Shown here: in pieces, positions 1 to 7,378 of the stretch | How the letters are laid out: the number at the start of each line of letters is the position of its first letter | Numbering within the stretch: the first letter of the stretch is position 1 | Assembly (NCBI GenBank): GCA_958369225.1 | Contig: CATXID010000004.1 | Span: 1-64,000 of the forward strand | Direction: 5' to 3' | DNA from: an uncultured Collinsella sp. | GTDB taxonomy: Bacteria > Actinomycetota > Coriobacteriia > Coriobacteriales > Coriobacteriaceae | DNA length: 64,000 nt | Translations under genes and position numbers: made by a program | The notes under the pieces: generated by a model | Seen by the model: only the letters and a program-made list of their open reading frames with translations | Database searches by the model: none | Told to the model about the DNA's origin: nothing

Positions 1-77
1 AGGACCTCGTGACGGTCATGTGGGCCAACGAGCCCTTCGACCCCGAGAACCCCGACACCTACTACGAGGAGGTCTAG
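1..77 (+). CDS. C-terminal end of a probable CapF-like capsule reductase (partial)
   Basis: An open frame enters from the left edge and stops with TAG at 75-77. Its last residues read ANEPFDPENPDTYYEEV. That acidic, proline-rich ending resembles the C-terminal cupin domain of CapF/WbjC, the bifunctional enzyme that converts a UDP-4-keto sugar on the route to UDP-N-acetyl-L-fucosamine. The next gene is a CapG/WbjD-type 2-epimerase, which in known capsule loci directly follows capF, and this supports the reading. Only about 25 residues are visible, so the family assignment is an inference from context and ending. Confidence 0.55.
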   Translation, partial: DLVTVMWANEPFDPENPDTYYEEV

Positions 78-81
78 CCGC

Positions 82-1269
82 ATGGGCAAGGACTATTCCG
101 ATATCGCATTCAAGGACGACGGCCGACTGAAGCTCCTGATCATCGTGGGCACGCGCCCCGAGGTCATCCGCCTGTCCGAGGTCATCAAGAAGTGCCGCCG
201 CCACTTCGACTGCCTGCTGGCGCACACCGGGCAGAACTACGACTACACGCTCAACGGCATCTTCTTCCGCGACCTGGAGCTCGCCGACCCGGACGTCTAC
301 CTGGACGCCGTGGGCGCCGACCTGGGCGAGACCGTGGGCAACATCATCGCGGCCTCGTACAAGCTGATGGTCCAGGTCCAGCCCGACGCGCTTCTGATCC
401 TGGGCGACACCAACAGCTGCCTGTCCGCCATCGCGGCTAAGCGCCTGCACATCCCCATCTTCCACATGGAGGCGGGCAACCGCTGCAAGGACGAGTGCCT
501 GCCCGAGGAGACCAACCGCCGCATCGTCGACGTGATCTCCGACGTCAACCTGGCCTACTCCGAGCACGCCCGCCGCTACCTCAGGGACACCGGCTGCGCC
601 CCGGAGCGCACCTACGTCACCGGCTCGCCCATGGCCGAGGTCCTGCGCGCCAACCTGGGCAAGATCGAGGCGTCGGACGTCCTCTCCGAGCTAGGCCTTG
701 AGCCCAGGCGCTACATGCTGCTGTCCGCCCACCGCGAGGAGAACATCGACACCGAGGCCAACTTCACGAGCCTGTTCACAGCCATCAACGCGCTGGCCGA
801 GAAGTACGACATGCCGATCCTGTACTCCTGCCACCCGCGCTCCCGCAAGCGCTTGGAGGCCACGGGCTTCGAGCTCGACCCGCGCGTGCGCATGCACGAG
901 CCCATGGGCTTCCACGACTACAACTGCCTGCAGATGAACGCCTTCGCGGTGGTCTCCGACTCCGGCACCCTGCCCGAGGAGTCCAGCTTCTTCGCGAGCG
1001 TCGGGCATCCGTTCCCGGCGGTGTGCATCCGCACCTCCACCGAGCGACCCGAGGCGCTTGACAAGGCGTGCTTCACGCTGGCCGGCATCAGCGAGCGCGG
1101 CCTGCTCCAGGCTGTCCACACCGCCGTCGAGCTCGACGCCGAGGGGTCGCTTCCCGAGGCCCCCGTTCCCGACTACGCCGACGAGACCGTGTCCACCAAG
1201 GTGGTAAAGATCATCCAGAGCTACACCGGCGTCGTGGACAAGATGGTGTGGAGGAAGGCTGGGAGGTAA
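82..1269 (+). CDS. wecB: Non-hydrolysing UDP-N-acetylglucosamine 2-epimerase (WecB/CapG-type)
   Basis: The 395-residue protein has the GT-B epimerase signature: IVGTRPEVIRLS near residue 20, HTGQNYDY near 50, HMEAGNRC near 132, and a C-terminal SDSGTLPEESSFF loop that belongs to the UDP-sugar site. Family members epimerise C2 of a UDP-HexNAc in the cytoplasm. The sequence resembles CapG/WbjD/FnlC, which make UDP-N-acetyl-L-fucosamine, more than the WecB that makes UDP-ManNAc. The ATG is 8 bases after a GAGGAGG site that lies inside the preceding gene, which ends 4 bases upstream. A glycosyltransferase follows after 3 bases, so this is an operon. GC-rich codon use matches the core genome and contrasts with the AT-richer genes downstream. 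Confidence 0.93.
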   Translation: MGKDYSDIAFKDDGRLKLLIIVGTRPEVIRLSEVIKKCRRHFDCLLAHTGQNYDYTLNGIFFRDLELADPDVYLDAVGADLGETVGNIIAASYKLMVQVQPDALLILGDTNSCLSAIAAKRLHIPIFHMEAGNRCKDECLPEETNRRIVDVISDVNLAYSEHARRYLRDTGCAPERTYVTGSPMAEVLRANLGKIEASDVLSELGLEPRRYMLLSAHREENIDTEANFTSLFTAINALAEKYDMPILYSCHPRSRKRLEATGFELDPRVRMHEPMGFHDYNCLQMNAFAVVSDSGTLPEESSFFASVGHPFPAVCIRTSTERPEALDKACFTLAGISERGLLQAVHTAVELDAEGSLPEAPVPDYADETVSTKVVKIIQSYTGVVDKMVWRKAGR

Positions 1270-1272
1270 GGC

Positions 1273-2424
1273 GTGTCAAAGAGGGTCCTATTCATATCGT
1301 CCTTCCAGTTCCCTGAGGGCGATGCCGGAGCCACCCGGCTTCTTATGCTGGCTCGCGCTCTTCGGATGCAGGGCTGCGACGTTGAGCTCTGCGGTATGGG
1401 CGACGAGTCGGTGTTCGACGGCTTTAAATGCCACACGCTCAACCCTTATCCCGATAACAAGTTTCTCAACTGGGCGATGTGGAGGCTGATGGGCCAAAGG
1501 GCCGCTTCTTTCGTGCGTGCACACGTCGATGAGTACGATGCTATCGTCTTCTCTTTTCTTCCCGCAAGGTCGGTAGAGGCGATGAGGGCGGCGTGCCGAA
1601 GCCGCGGGACGGTCTTTGCCGGTGATTTCACCGAGTGGTTCGAACCCGAGCAGTTCCCGAAGGGCGAGCGGGACGGTGGGTACCTCGATCACATCAGACT
1701 TCTCACGCAGGCCGTTGACCCTGCTGTCAAGGTCATAGCCATCAGCAGCTATCTCCAGCGCCATTTTAAGGCGAGGGGCTGCAACGTCCTGCGCGTTCCC
1801 GCCGTCCTCGATATCGAGGAACTTGCGCCGCGCGATATTTCAGTCTGGCCGAAGGGCGAGGTGCGCTTGATGTACGCGGGATCGCCTGCAAAGAAGGACG
1901 CGCTCCACATCGTGCTCGCGGCGATAAGCGAGCTGTCCGCGGATGAGAGGGGGCGCCTGCGACTTGACCTGTACGGTGTGACCGATGGTCAGGCGCGTGG
2001 ACTTATGCGTGACGGGGAGCCTTTGCCGGAGTGCGTTTGTGCCCACGGCCGCGTTCCACGCTCCGAGGTCGTTGAGGCGCTGCATTGCAGCGAATTTACC
2101 ATTTTAATGCGCGACCCCTCGAAGACCTTCGCCCAGGCGGGCATGCCAACCAAGGTGACGGAGAGTCTCGGTAGCGGCGTCCCCGTGATTTCGAATCTAA
2201 CGTCCGACCTTGGCGAGTTCCTTTCGGATGGCACGAACGCCGTCGTGGTTGATGACTACTCGGCGAGCGCGTGCGCCAACGCCCTGAGGCGTGCCATCGC
2301 GCTCTCACCTGCTGAGCGTGCGCGCATGCGCGGGGAATCGGTTTCGACTGCAAGACGATTGCTTGACTATCGCGTCTATTCCAACCAATTGGCCTGCTTC
2401 TTGTTTGGCGAGAAAGGATTTTAA
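1273..2424 (+). CDS. Glycosyltransferase, GT-B fold (family 4-like), capsule cluster
   Basis: This 383-residue protein starts at a GTG 3 bases after the epimerase gene. Its N-terminus (VLFISSFQFPEGDAGATR) is the usual first strand and glycine loop of a GT-B glycosyltransferase. The C-terminal half has a typical nucleotide-sugar region, with RLMYAGSPAKKDAL and the acidic segment PTKVTESLGSGVPVISN. It should transfer a sugar onto a lipid-linked glycan intermediate on the cytoplasmic face of the membrane. The donor and acceptor cannot be read from sequence. By position after a CapG-like epimerase, a FucNAc transferase of the CapL/WbjE kind is possible. Codon use is already somewhat less GC-biased than in the gene before. 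Confidence 0.85.
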   Translation: MSKRVLFISSFQFPEGDAGATRLLMLARALRMQGCDVELCGMGDESVFDGFKCHTLNPYPDNKFLNWAMWRLMGQRAASFVRAHVDEYDAIVFSFLPARSVEAMRAACRSRGTVFAGDFTEWFEPEQFPKGERDGGYLDHIRLLTQAVDPAVKVIAISSYLQRHFKARGCNVLRVPAVLDIEELAPRDISVWPKGEVRLMYAGSPAKKDALHIVLAAISELSADERGRLRLDLYGVTDGQARGLMRDGEPLPECVCAHGRVPRSEVVEALHCSEFTILMRDPSKTFAQAGMPTKVTESLGSGVPVISNLTSDLGEFLSDGTNAVVVDDYSASACANALRRAIALSPAERARMRGESVSTARRLLDYRVYSNQLACFLFGEKGF

Positions 2425-2426
2425 GA

Positions 2427-3680
2427 ATGCGCTTAGCCTGGGTATGCAACAAGGCCCCTTTGCCGGTTTCGCGAGCCGCCGGGATTGACGGCGGTGTATT
2501 CGGCGGATGGCTCGACTCGACCGCGTCAAGCCTCTTGGGCATGGATGGCACGGAACTGCTCGTCCTTTTTCCTTGCGGGGAGGAAGTGTCTGGACATGCG
2601 GGTGCGTTGTCCTTCTGCTCGTTTCCCGCGGATGTCCAGTCATCGTGGTTCGCTGAAAGACTGGAGGCCTTCAAGCCTGATGTGGTGCATGTATGGGGGA
2701 CCGAGGCCCCGCACTCTCTCAAAGCCGTCGAGGCTGCCTGCAAGCTGGGGATCGATGCCTCGACGGTGGTCTCGATTCAGGGCCTTGTGTCGATATACGG
2801 CCGATATCACTACGCCGAGGGCGTCCCCGAACCCGTGATGCGCCACCCGAGTTTTGGGGATTTCATTCGCCGCACGTCGCTGGAAAAGGCGCGCCAGGCC
2901 TTCATCCGCCACGGCGAAGCCGAAAGGGAATGCCTCAGGCTTGCCAAGCACGTTATCGGTCGCACCGAGTGGGACAAGGCTTGCGCTTACCAAGTGAACC
3001 CGAATGCCAAATATCATCACTGCAACGAATCGCTTCGAGACGAGTTCTACGCCGGCGACTGGAAATTGGATACCGTTGAGAGGTATAGCCTTTTCGCCAG
3101 CCAGTGCTCATATCCCGTAAAAGGCTTCCACTACGCGTTGCAGGCACTTTCCATGCTCAAGGTTGACTATCCAGACGTTGTCCTTTACACCACGGGGGAG
3201 ACGGTCTTTCGTGACAGTCTCAAGCGCAACCTAGGGCGCAACTCCTATCAACTGTACATCGCGCGCCTTATAGACGAGCTTGGGCTTCGAGATAACGTTA
3301 GGTTCCTCGGGCCGCTCGACGCACATGCGATGCGTGATCGCTACCTACGCACGCATGTTTTTATCTCGCCTTCGACTATTGAGAATTCGCCTAACTCTGT
3401 CGGGGAGGCGATGTTACTCGGCTGTCCGGTTGTCTCGTCGAACGTTGGTGGGGTTTCCGATCTGCTCGATCATGGCAAGGAAGGCTTCCTCTATCAATCG
3501 AGTGCCCCTTATATGCTCGCCTGGTACGTCAAACGACTGTTTGACGATGATTCTTTGGCTATGGAATTCTCCCATGCTTCGCGTAAGCGCTCATCCAAGA
3601 CTCATGATAGGGACGCCAACCTCTCTACATTGCTTCGCATCTATGAATCGATTTCTTCATGTGGAGGGTCTTTCTCATGA
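2427..3680 (+). CDS. Glycosyltransferase, GT-B fold (family 4), capsule cluster
   Basis: This 417-residue protein starts 2 bases after the previous gene, with AAAGGA ahead of the ATG. Features that place it in GT4 are the phrase FKPDVVHVWG in the N-terminal domain, YPVKGFHYALQAL in the hinge, and the C-terminal donor-site segment FISPSTIENSPNSVGEAMLLGCPVVSSNVGGVSDLL with its E-x7-E pattern. It probably adds one residue to the capsule or exopolysaccharide repeat. The stop codon overlaps the next start as ATGA, so translation of the two genes is likely coupled. The exact sugar is unknown. Confidence 0.87.
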   Translation: MRLAWVCNKAPLPVSRAAGIDGGVFGGWLDSTASSLLGMDGTELLVLFPCGEEVSGHAGALSFCSFPADVQSSWFAERLEAFKPDVVHVWGTEAPHSLKAVEAACKLGIDASTVVSIQGLVSIYGRYHYAEGVPEPVMRHPSFGDFIRRTSLEKARQAFIRHGEAERECLRLAKHVIGRTEWDKACAYQVNPNAKYHHCNESLRDEFYAGDWKLDTVERYSLFASQCSYPVKGFHYALQALSMLKVDYPDVVLYTTGETVFRDSLKRNLGRNSYQLYIARLIDELGLRDNVRFLGPLDAHAMRDRYLRTHVFISPSTIENSPNSVGEAMLLGCPVVSSNVGGVSDLLDHGKEGFLYQSSAPYMLAWYVKRLFDDDSLAMEFSHASRKRSSKTHDRDANLSTLLRIYESISSCGGSFS

Positions 3681-4207
3681 ATGAATACGTCAAAAGTGAC
3701 GCTGTGAGGTACGGTGCCATTCCGACCTTTCGAGGAGTCGCTTCCGAATATCTTAGAAACAAGACGTTTCGTTGGCAGGTTGCATTCAGGCTTGTGAACT
3801 CAACTGGTATCGAAAAGCTGATCGGTGCGATTCTCTGGAAGACCAATCGAAACCGTCAGAACATTCAGATTCATCGTAGGGCCACCGTGGGTTACGGCTT
3901 ATATATTGGGCACAACGGTCCCGTTGTCGTAAACCCCACTGCTATCCTGGGCAACAATGTTAACTTGTCTCAGTTCACGACTATCGGGGCTATTGATGGC
4001 GATGCTGCGGTTATCGGGGATAACGTCTATATCGGTCCCGCCTGTAGCCTAGTCGAGAATGTTCATATCGGAGACAACGTCACGATTGGGGCGGGGAGCG
4101 TTGTCACGAAAGATATTCCTGCTAATGCCACGGCGGTCGGTAACTACGCCAAGGTCGTCAACTTTAATAACCCTGGAAGGTATGTGAGGAATAGATGGGA
4201 AGTGTAA
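3677..4207 (+). CDS. Hexapeptide-repeat acetyltransferase (serine acetyltransferase-like)
   Basis: From the ATG at 3677, which overlaps the upstream stop as ATGA and has GGAGG 10 bases before it, the protein is 176 residues. The C-terminal half is a left-handed beta-helix with imperfect hexapeptides, including VVVNPTAILGNNVNLSQF, AVIGDNVYIGPACSL and VHIGDNVTIGAGSVV. This is the fold of CysE-like acyl-CoA transferases. In a glycan cluster such proteins usually O-acetylate a sugar rather than serine. The short N-terminus lacks the large helical domain of true CysE, which supports a capsule-modifying role. It ends VNFNNPGRYVRNRWEV. Confidence 0.85.
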   Translation: MNEYVKSDAVRYGAIPTFRGVASEYLRNKTFRWQVAFRLVNSTGIEKLIGAILWKTNRNRQNIQIHRRATVGYGLYIGHNGPVVVNPTAILGNNVNLSQFTTIGAIDGDAAVIGDNVYIGPACSLVENVHIGDNVTIGAGSVVTKDIPANATAVGNYAKVVNFNNPGRYVRNRWEV

Positions 4208-4365
4208 TAGCAGCATCAGTTAAACGAAGATCTGCCAAGGATCGTAACTCAAATGTTGAGTCCCTGCGCTTATCGGGCATGGCATGTATTGCCCTTAACC
4301 ACTTTCCCTGGGATTACGACTCTCTTTCCTCCGCTTGCACTCCGGGGGCAAAGCGCTGTTCTTGA
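4195..4365 (+). pseudogene. Remnant of an acyltransferase-3 family gene (N-terminus only)
   Basis: An ATG at 4195, overlapping the end of the acetyltransferase gene, opens a 56-codon frame. Residues RNSNVESLRLSGMACIALNH match the N-terminal signature of acyltransferase-3 (OafA/YrhL-like) membrane proteins, in which RNxNIExLRxIAM leads into the first transmembrane helix with its catalytic histidine. The frame stops at 4363 where about 300 further residues would be expected. A separate frame after it, ending VRIVKKKLAELE with TAG at about 4426, may come from the far end of a deleted gene. This is decayed capsule-modification material; no function is expected. Confidence 0.6.
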
Positions 4366-4435
4366 TGAATCTACTATCCAATCCAAGGTGCGAATCGTGA
4401 AGAAGAAACTAGCTGAGCTTGAATAGGAGAGTTCT

Positions 4436-4579
4436 ATGGTCAATTACTGCCACATAGGCAATTCCTTGTCACGCTGCTTATCTCTGCGGTTTTCAGAGCG
4501 CGAAATGGATTGTTTTATCGGACGAGTCGGTTGTTGCAAGCAGGATTTTTTTGGGATGAAAAATAATGATTACATCTAA
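4436..4579 (+). CDS. Short hypothetical ORF in the decayed capsule region
   Basis: A 47-codon frame starts at ATG 4436 after an AGGAGA site and overlaps the first 14 bases of the next acetyltransferase gene in another frame. The product is cysteine-rich (five Cys), with residues such as FIGRVGCCKQDFFGMKNND. I recognise no family. It lies in a stretch of gene fragments, so it may be debris or a fortuitous frame. The good ribosome binding site is its only positive evidence. Confidence 0.2.
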   Translation: MVNYCHIGNSLSRCLSLRFSEREMDCFIGRVGCCKQDFFGMKNNDYI

Positions 4580-5156
4580 ACAAGAATTAAATGAGTTTCT
4601 CGAGCGCGATAGGCTTGCTTTGCATCAGACGAGGTCTCACCCAAGATTGTTTGGCGACGATGTTTGGAAATATCAGATTCGCTTGCGAAAAACTGAATGG
4701 TATTGGTACTCGGGGAAGCGTCTGGGAAATCCCTTTAACGCCGTAAGATATCTAATCAGTAAGTGCCTTCTTTCCAAGCGTGCTCTTAAACTCGGTTTTA
4801 CTATTCCAATTAATGTTTTTGATAAAGGGCTGTCGATTGCTCATTACGGAACGATTGTCGTCAACGATCATTCGAAGGTTGGTCAAAACTGCCGAATTCA
4901 GGAGTGTGTGAATCTCGGGGCGACCGGGGGCAATAGTCTTTCACCAATAGTCGGCAACAATGTGTTCATTGGGACTGGGGCCAAGCTTATCGGCGGCATT
5001 ACTGTTGCCGATGGTGTTTCAATTGCTGCAAATGCTGTCGTAGTGAAGGATATTTTGGAGCCAAATACAACTTGGGGGGGGGTTCCCGCAAAAAAGCTCT
5101 CGAATCATAGCTCGAAGGATTTTATCGATTCTCGTGTCTATAACTCTGTCAGTTAG
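4566..5156 (+). CDS. Serine O-acetyltransferase-like hexapeptide protein (capsule modification)
   Basis: This 196-residue protein has a helical N-terminal part (residues 1-85) followed by a left-handed beta-helix. Its active-region motifs include LSIAHYGTIVVNDHSKVGQNC and CVNLGATGGN, then VGNNVFIGTGAKLIGG, and the tail NTTWGGVPAKKLS. These match CysE/SAT-type acetyltransferases (histidine in IAHYGTIVV, GGVPAK near the end). It is shorter than biosynthetic CysE and lies in a glycan cluster, so it more likely acetylates a sugar of the capsule. Codon use is AT-rich relative to the core genome, which fits horizontal acquisition. The upstream 200 bases hold only fragments. Confidence 0.83.
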   Translation: MITSKQELNEFLERDRLALHQTRSHPRLFGDDVWKYQIRLRKTEWYWYSGKRLGNPFNAVRYLISKCLLSKRALKLGFTIPINVFDKGLSIAHYGTIVVNDHSKVGQNCRIQECVNLGATGGNSLSPIVGNNVFIGTGAKLIGGITVADGVSIAANAVVVKDILEPNTTWGGVPAKKLSNHSSKDFIDSRVYNSVS

Positions 5157-5201
5157 GACTTATGCACGAATTTTGAATAACTGCGCCAGCATCCCTTTAT
5201 A

Positions 5202-5658
5202 GTGCTCGGCCAGGAGCACTATATTCCGCTGGGAATCGTGAGGACGCTCGGTGAAAATGGCATCCATCCAACTGCTTTTGTAAATGGAGGCGGATTGAAG
5301 CTGACTTCAAAAAGTAAGTATTCGAAGGATGTCTATGAGTTCGAGTCGTTCGATGAACCCTATGATGAGCTTTTAAGTTTATAGGAAGTTGTGAGGGTCC
5401 CAGGCCGTTTATCTTGACTTCTGACGATACGACTTAGAGTTACCTTGATCGGCGCTAAGAAGAGCTTGTTGATAGGGCATATTTTTTAACGCTGGAAAAG
5501 CGGGCCGTGTAACAGTATTTATGGATAAGAAGGCGATTCTTGCTGCGGCACAGTAGCACGGTCTTAAGGTTTTGGACACGGTTGCTACCGAACGCGGCGT
5601 TGTGCCGGAGGGTCAGGATTACCCTGTGCCTCCTGTTGTCCAACTTGTTTTTCGTAAT
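5202..5658 (+). pseudogene. Broken ATP-grasp ligase gene
   Basis: Two blocks of one ATP-grasp gene survive in different frames. The first (5202-5384, GTG start) reads VLGQEHYIPLGIVRTLGENG, the beta-alpha start of carbamoyl-phosphate-synthase-like ATP-grasp proteins found in capsule loci. The second (5482-5658) contains FFNAGKAGRVTVFMDKKAIL and HGLKVLDTVATERGVVPEG, the segment that leads into the ATP-grasp fold, and carries an in-frame TAG at 5554-5556. About 100 bases of the gene are scrambled between them and the whole C-terminus is missing, cut off at the transposase remnant. The product of the intact gene would have joined an amino acid or similar amine to a carboxylate. Confidence 0.65.
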
Positions 5659-5812
5659 TTACTTCAGCCTCGCCGTCACCAGCATGAGGGCTGAGTTGCT
5701 GTCCGGGAAGGTCCCGACGACCCTCGTTTTCCTCCTGGTCTCGCGGTTGATGCGCTCGATCCCGTTGTTCGTTCTGATCCGGCCCGGCGCACTCGCTCCC
5801 AGAGCTTGAGAT
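5659..5812 (-). mobile_element. C-terminal remnant of an IS256-family transposase
   Basis: Reading the minus strand from about 5800 down to a TAA at 5659-5661 gives RTNNGIERINRETRRKTRVV, then GTFPDSNSALMLVTARLK. The motif TNNxIERxNRExRRRTRVVGxFP is diagnostic of the end of IS256/Mutator-type transposases. Only about 45 residues are left, the frame is closed upstream, and no terminal repeats are visible, so the element is dead. It lies against the truncated ATP-grasp gene and probably marks the event that broke it. Confidence 0.7.
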
Positions 5813-6294
5813 TGTCAGAATATTAGGTTTTGGGGGAGGATGAAGCTCGCCGTGAGAATCATGTCGGGCCCGAGTCGGTTTTGCGCCATTACGTTTTCCG
5901 CCAGTTCGATTTTCAGGCTACCGTTTGACGAAATATTTTAGACTAATGTACTTCGTTAAAGCGTTAGGGAGTACCTTTGCCTCAGATGTTTGCTGCCTGG
6001 TGCATGACGTTAATATCTGTCCGCTGACCTTGCAATTTAGTTGACTGTTTACTTGGGCCCGTCATGCTGCCTGTCGTTATTGTTTCTCATTGCTGCAAAG
6101 ATAATAGTTCATCCAATGTAAATTACTTCGAGTCTTGCATGGAGCATCGTTAAAGTCGCTGAAGGAGTTTTCATTATTTGTGTCCGTATGGCCGTTCTTG
6201 GCTGTTGAAGAGCATTGGAGCGATTTGGTTCTGTTTGTTTTGAGCGTCTTATTTATGATGAACCAGTCGTTCCTTTCTTATAAGGATGTTGGAT
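5813..6294. other. Intergenic stretch with no recognisable gene
   Basis: About 480 bases between the IS256 remnant and the small ORFs at 6295. Frames are short in all six readings, composition is AT-rich and mixed, and I see no tRNA, repeat or clear terminator. It is probably decayed coding DNA at the junction of the capsule cluster and the defence island. Confidence 0.5.
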
Positions 6295-6414
6295 ATGGGT
6301 GATACCAGCGAAGATGACAATCAGGAAGAGCTCGAATGGCCGCTGTTTGAGCTTGACCAAGCCCGCGAGGACCAGAGAGTGTCTTTGGATTATATTGTCT
6401 GCATTATGGATTAG
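6295..6414 (+). CDS. Small acidic hypothetical peptide
   Basis: A 39-codon frame starts at ATG 6295 behind AAGGATG. The product is strongly acidic, with 13 Asp or Glu and only 2 Arg (MGDTSEDDNQEELEWPLFEL and onward). It stops 4 bases before the ATG of a second, basic small ORF, so the two would be translationally linked. I recognise no family. It may be a real micropeptide of the defence island or a remnant; the ribosome binding site and the spacing favour expression. Confidence 0.3.
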   Translation: MGDTSEDDNQEELEWPLFELDQAREDQRVSLDYIVCIMD

Positions 6415-6418
6415 GGAA

Positions 6419-6514
6419 ATGCGGATGAATAAACTTATCAACACACTTCGTGTTCGCAGCCATCTTTGGTGGAGCCGTTTTGTCAAATGGTGTGGGGGAG
6501 TGTTCGCCATTTAG
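6419..6514 (+). CDS. Small basic, tryptophan-rich hypothetical peptide
   Basis: A 31-codon frame begins at ATG 6419, just after the acidic micro-ORF, with TTAGGGA as a possible ribosome binding site. The peptide has an amphipathic basic part and the aromatic run HLWWSRFVKWCGGVFAI, as in membrane-active peptides. No family is recognised, and the frame could equally be the start of a deleted membrane protein. Confidence 0.28.
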   Translation: MRMNKLINTLRVRSHLWWSRFVKWCGGVFAI

Positions 6515-6611
6515 CCTGCATGGCCTCTGGCTTTCTAGGATGGGACAACCAGCAACTCAAAATGGCGTTGGGGAAGTAAGGTAAGGTACTCGTGCTGATT
6601 AGGATTTTCCA

Positions 6612-7364
6612 GTGAGAGATTTCAGTAACCTCGATGATCGTCGTTTGTTCGAGGGCGTTAAAGATACGTTCCGCTCTTATATAAGGCGTTATGCATGCTC
6701 GAGTAGCTGCTTTCCTTTTTACAACGAGATTTTAAATCGACTTAGGCAATCTTTGCTTAAAGATACGTATATCGATTCGCTCGATCGTGATATCAAGCTT
6801 GAAATTGATTGCGCGAAAGGCACCGTTTCAGTCGATATTACTACCCGCATTAGCTATATGAGCATTCAGGATGGAATTCCGTATTTTCAGGTTGGACCAA
6901 GGTTCGAGACGCTGACCCAGGCCGAGTCCTATCGATGTGTTAAGTTCCTGCTCAACGATGTAGACCTCACGAGTCAGGTTGATATCCAGCTTCGTAAATG
7001 TACCGATCCCAAGAGGCAGCTTCCATATATTGTTGACGTTTGCCTTCCTCTTTCGTGGGACATTAAGGACGCTCGACTTGTATACGAAACGGTTCATATG
7101 GTTCCGCTTGCTTCTTTCTTCCATGCCTATCAGCTTGTATTTCCTTGTAGGTGCATGCGTGTTAATGCGGTTGTTGCTGGGTCTGGTGCATATTTGTATT
7201 ACCCGCTTGTCGCAACATTTAGCTCGTATAACGTACATATGTATGAAGGATATGCATCCGAATTTAGGGACGATGTAACAGAATCCATTTCTATTCACAA
7301 TTGGACGCTTCCTGGGTCTGGATACGTTTTAACATTGAAGCCTAAGGCGACTGTTTCTGAATAG
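6612..7364 (+). CDS. Hypothetical protein upstream of AbiH
   Basis: This 250-residue protein starts at GTG 6612 with AGGA upstream. I do not recognise the family. The first 70 residues look helical (FEGVKDTFRSYIRRYACSSS). The rest alternates hydrophobic and polar residues as in a beta-rich domain, and it ends with NWTLPGSGYVLTLKPK. There is no signal peptide or clear membrane helix. Codon use is AT-rich. It ends 14 bases before the GTG of an AbiH-family gene on the same strand, so the two probably form one operon. A sensing or partner role in phage defence is an inference from that neighbour alone. Confidence 0.6.
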   Translation: MRDFSNLDDRRLFEGVKDTFRSYIRRYACSSSCFPFYNEILNRLRQSLLKDTYIDSLDRDIKLEIDCAKGTVSVDITTRISYMSIQDGIPYFQVGPRFETLTQAESYRCVKFLLNDVDLTSQVDIQLRKCTDPKRQLPYIVDVCLPLSWDIKDARLVYETVHMVPLASFFHAYQLVFPCRCMRVNAVVAGSGAYLYYPLVATFSSYNVHMYEGYASEFRDDVTESISIHNWTLPGSGYVLTLKPKATVSE

Positions 7365-7378
7365 ATTGGCGGGACTCT

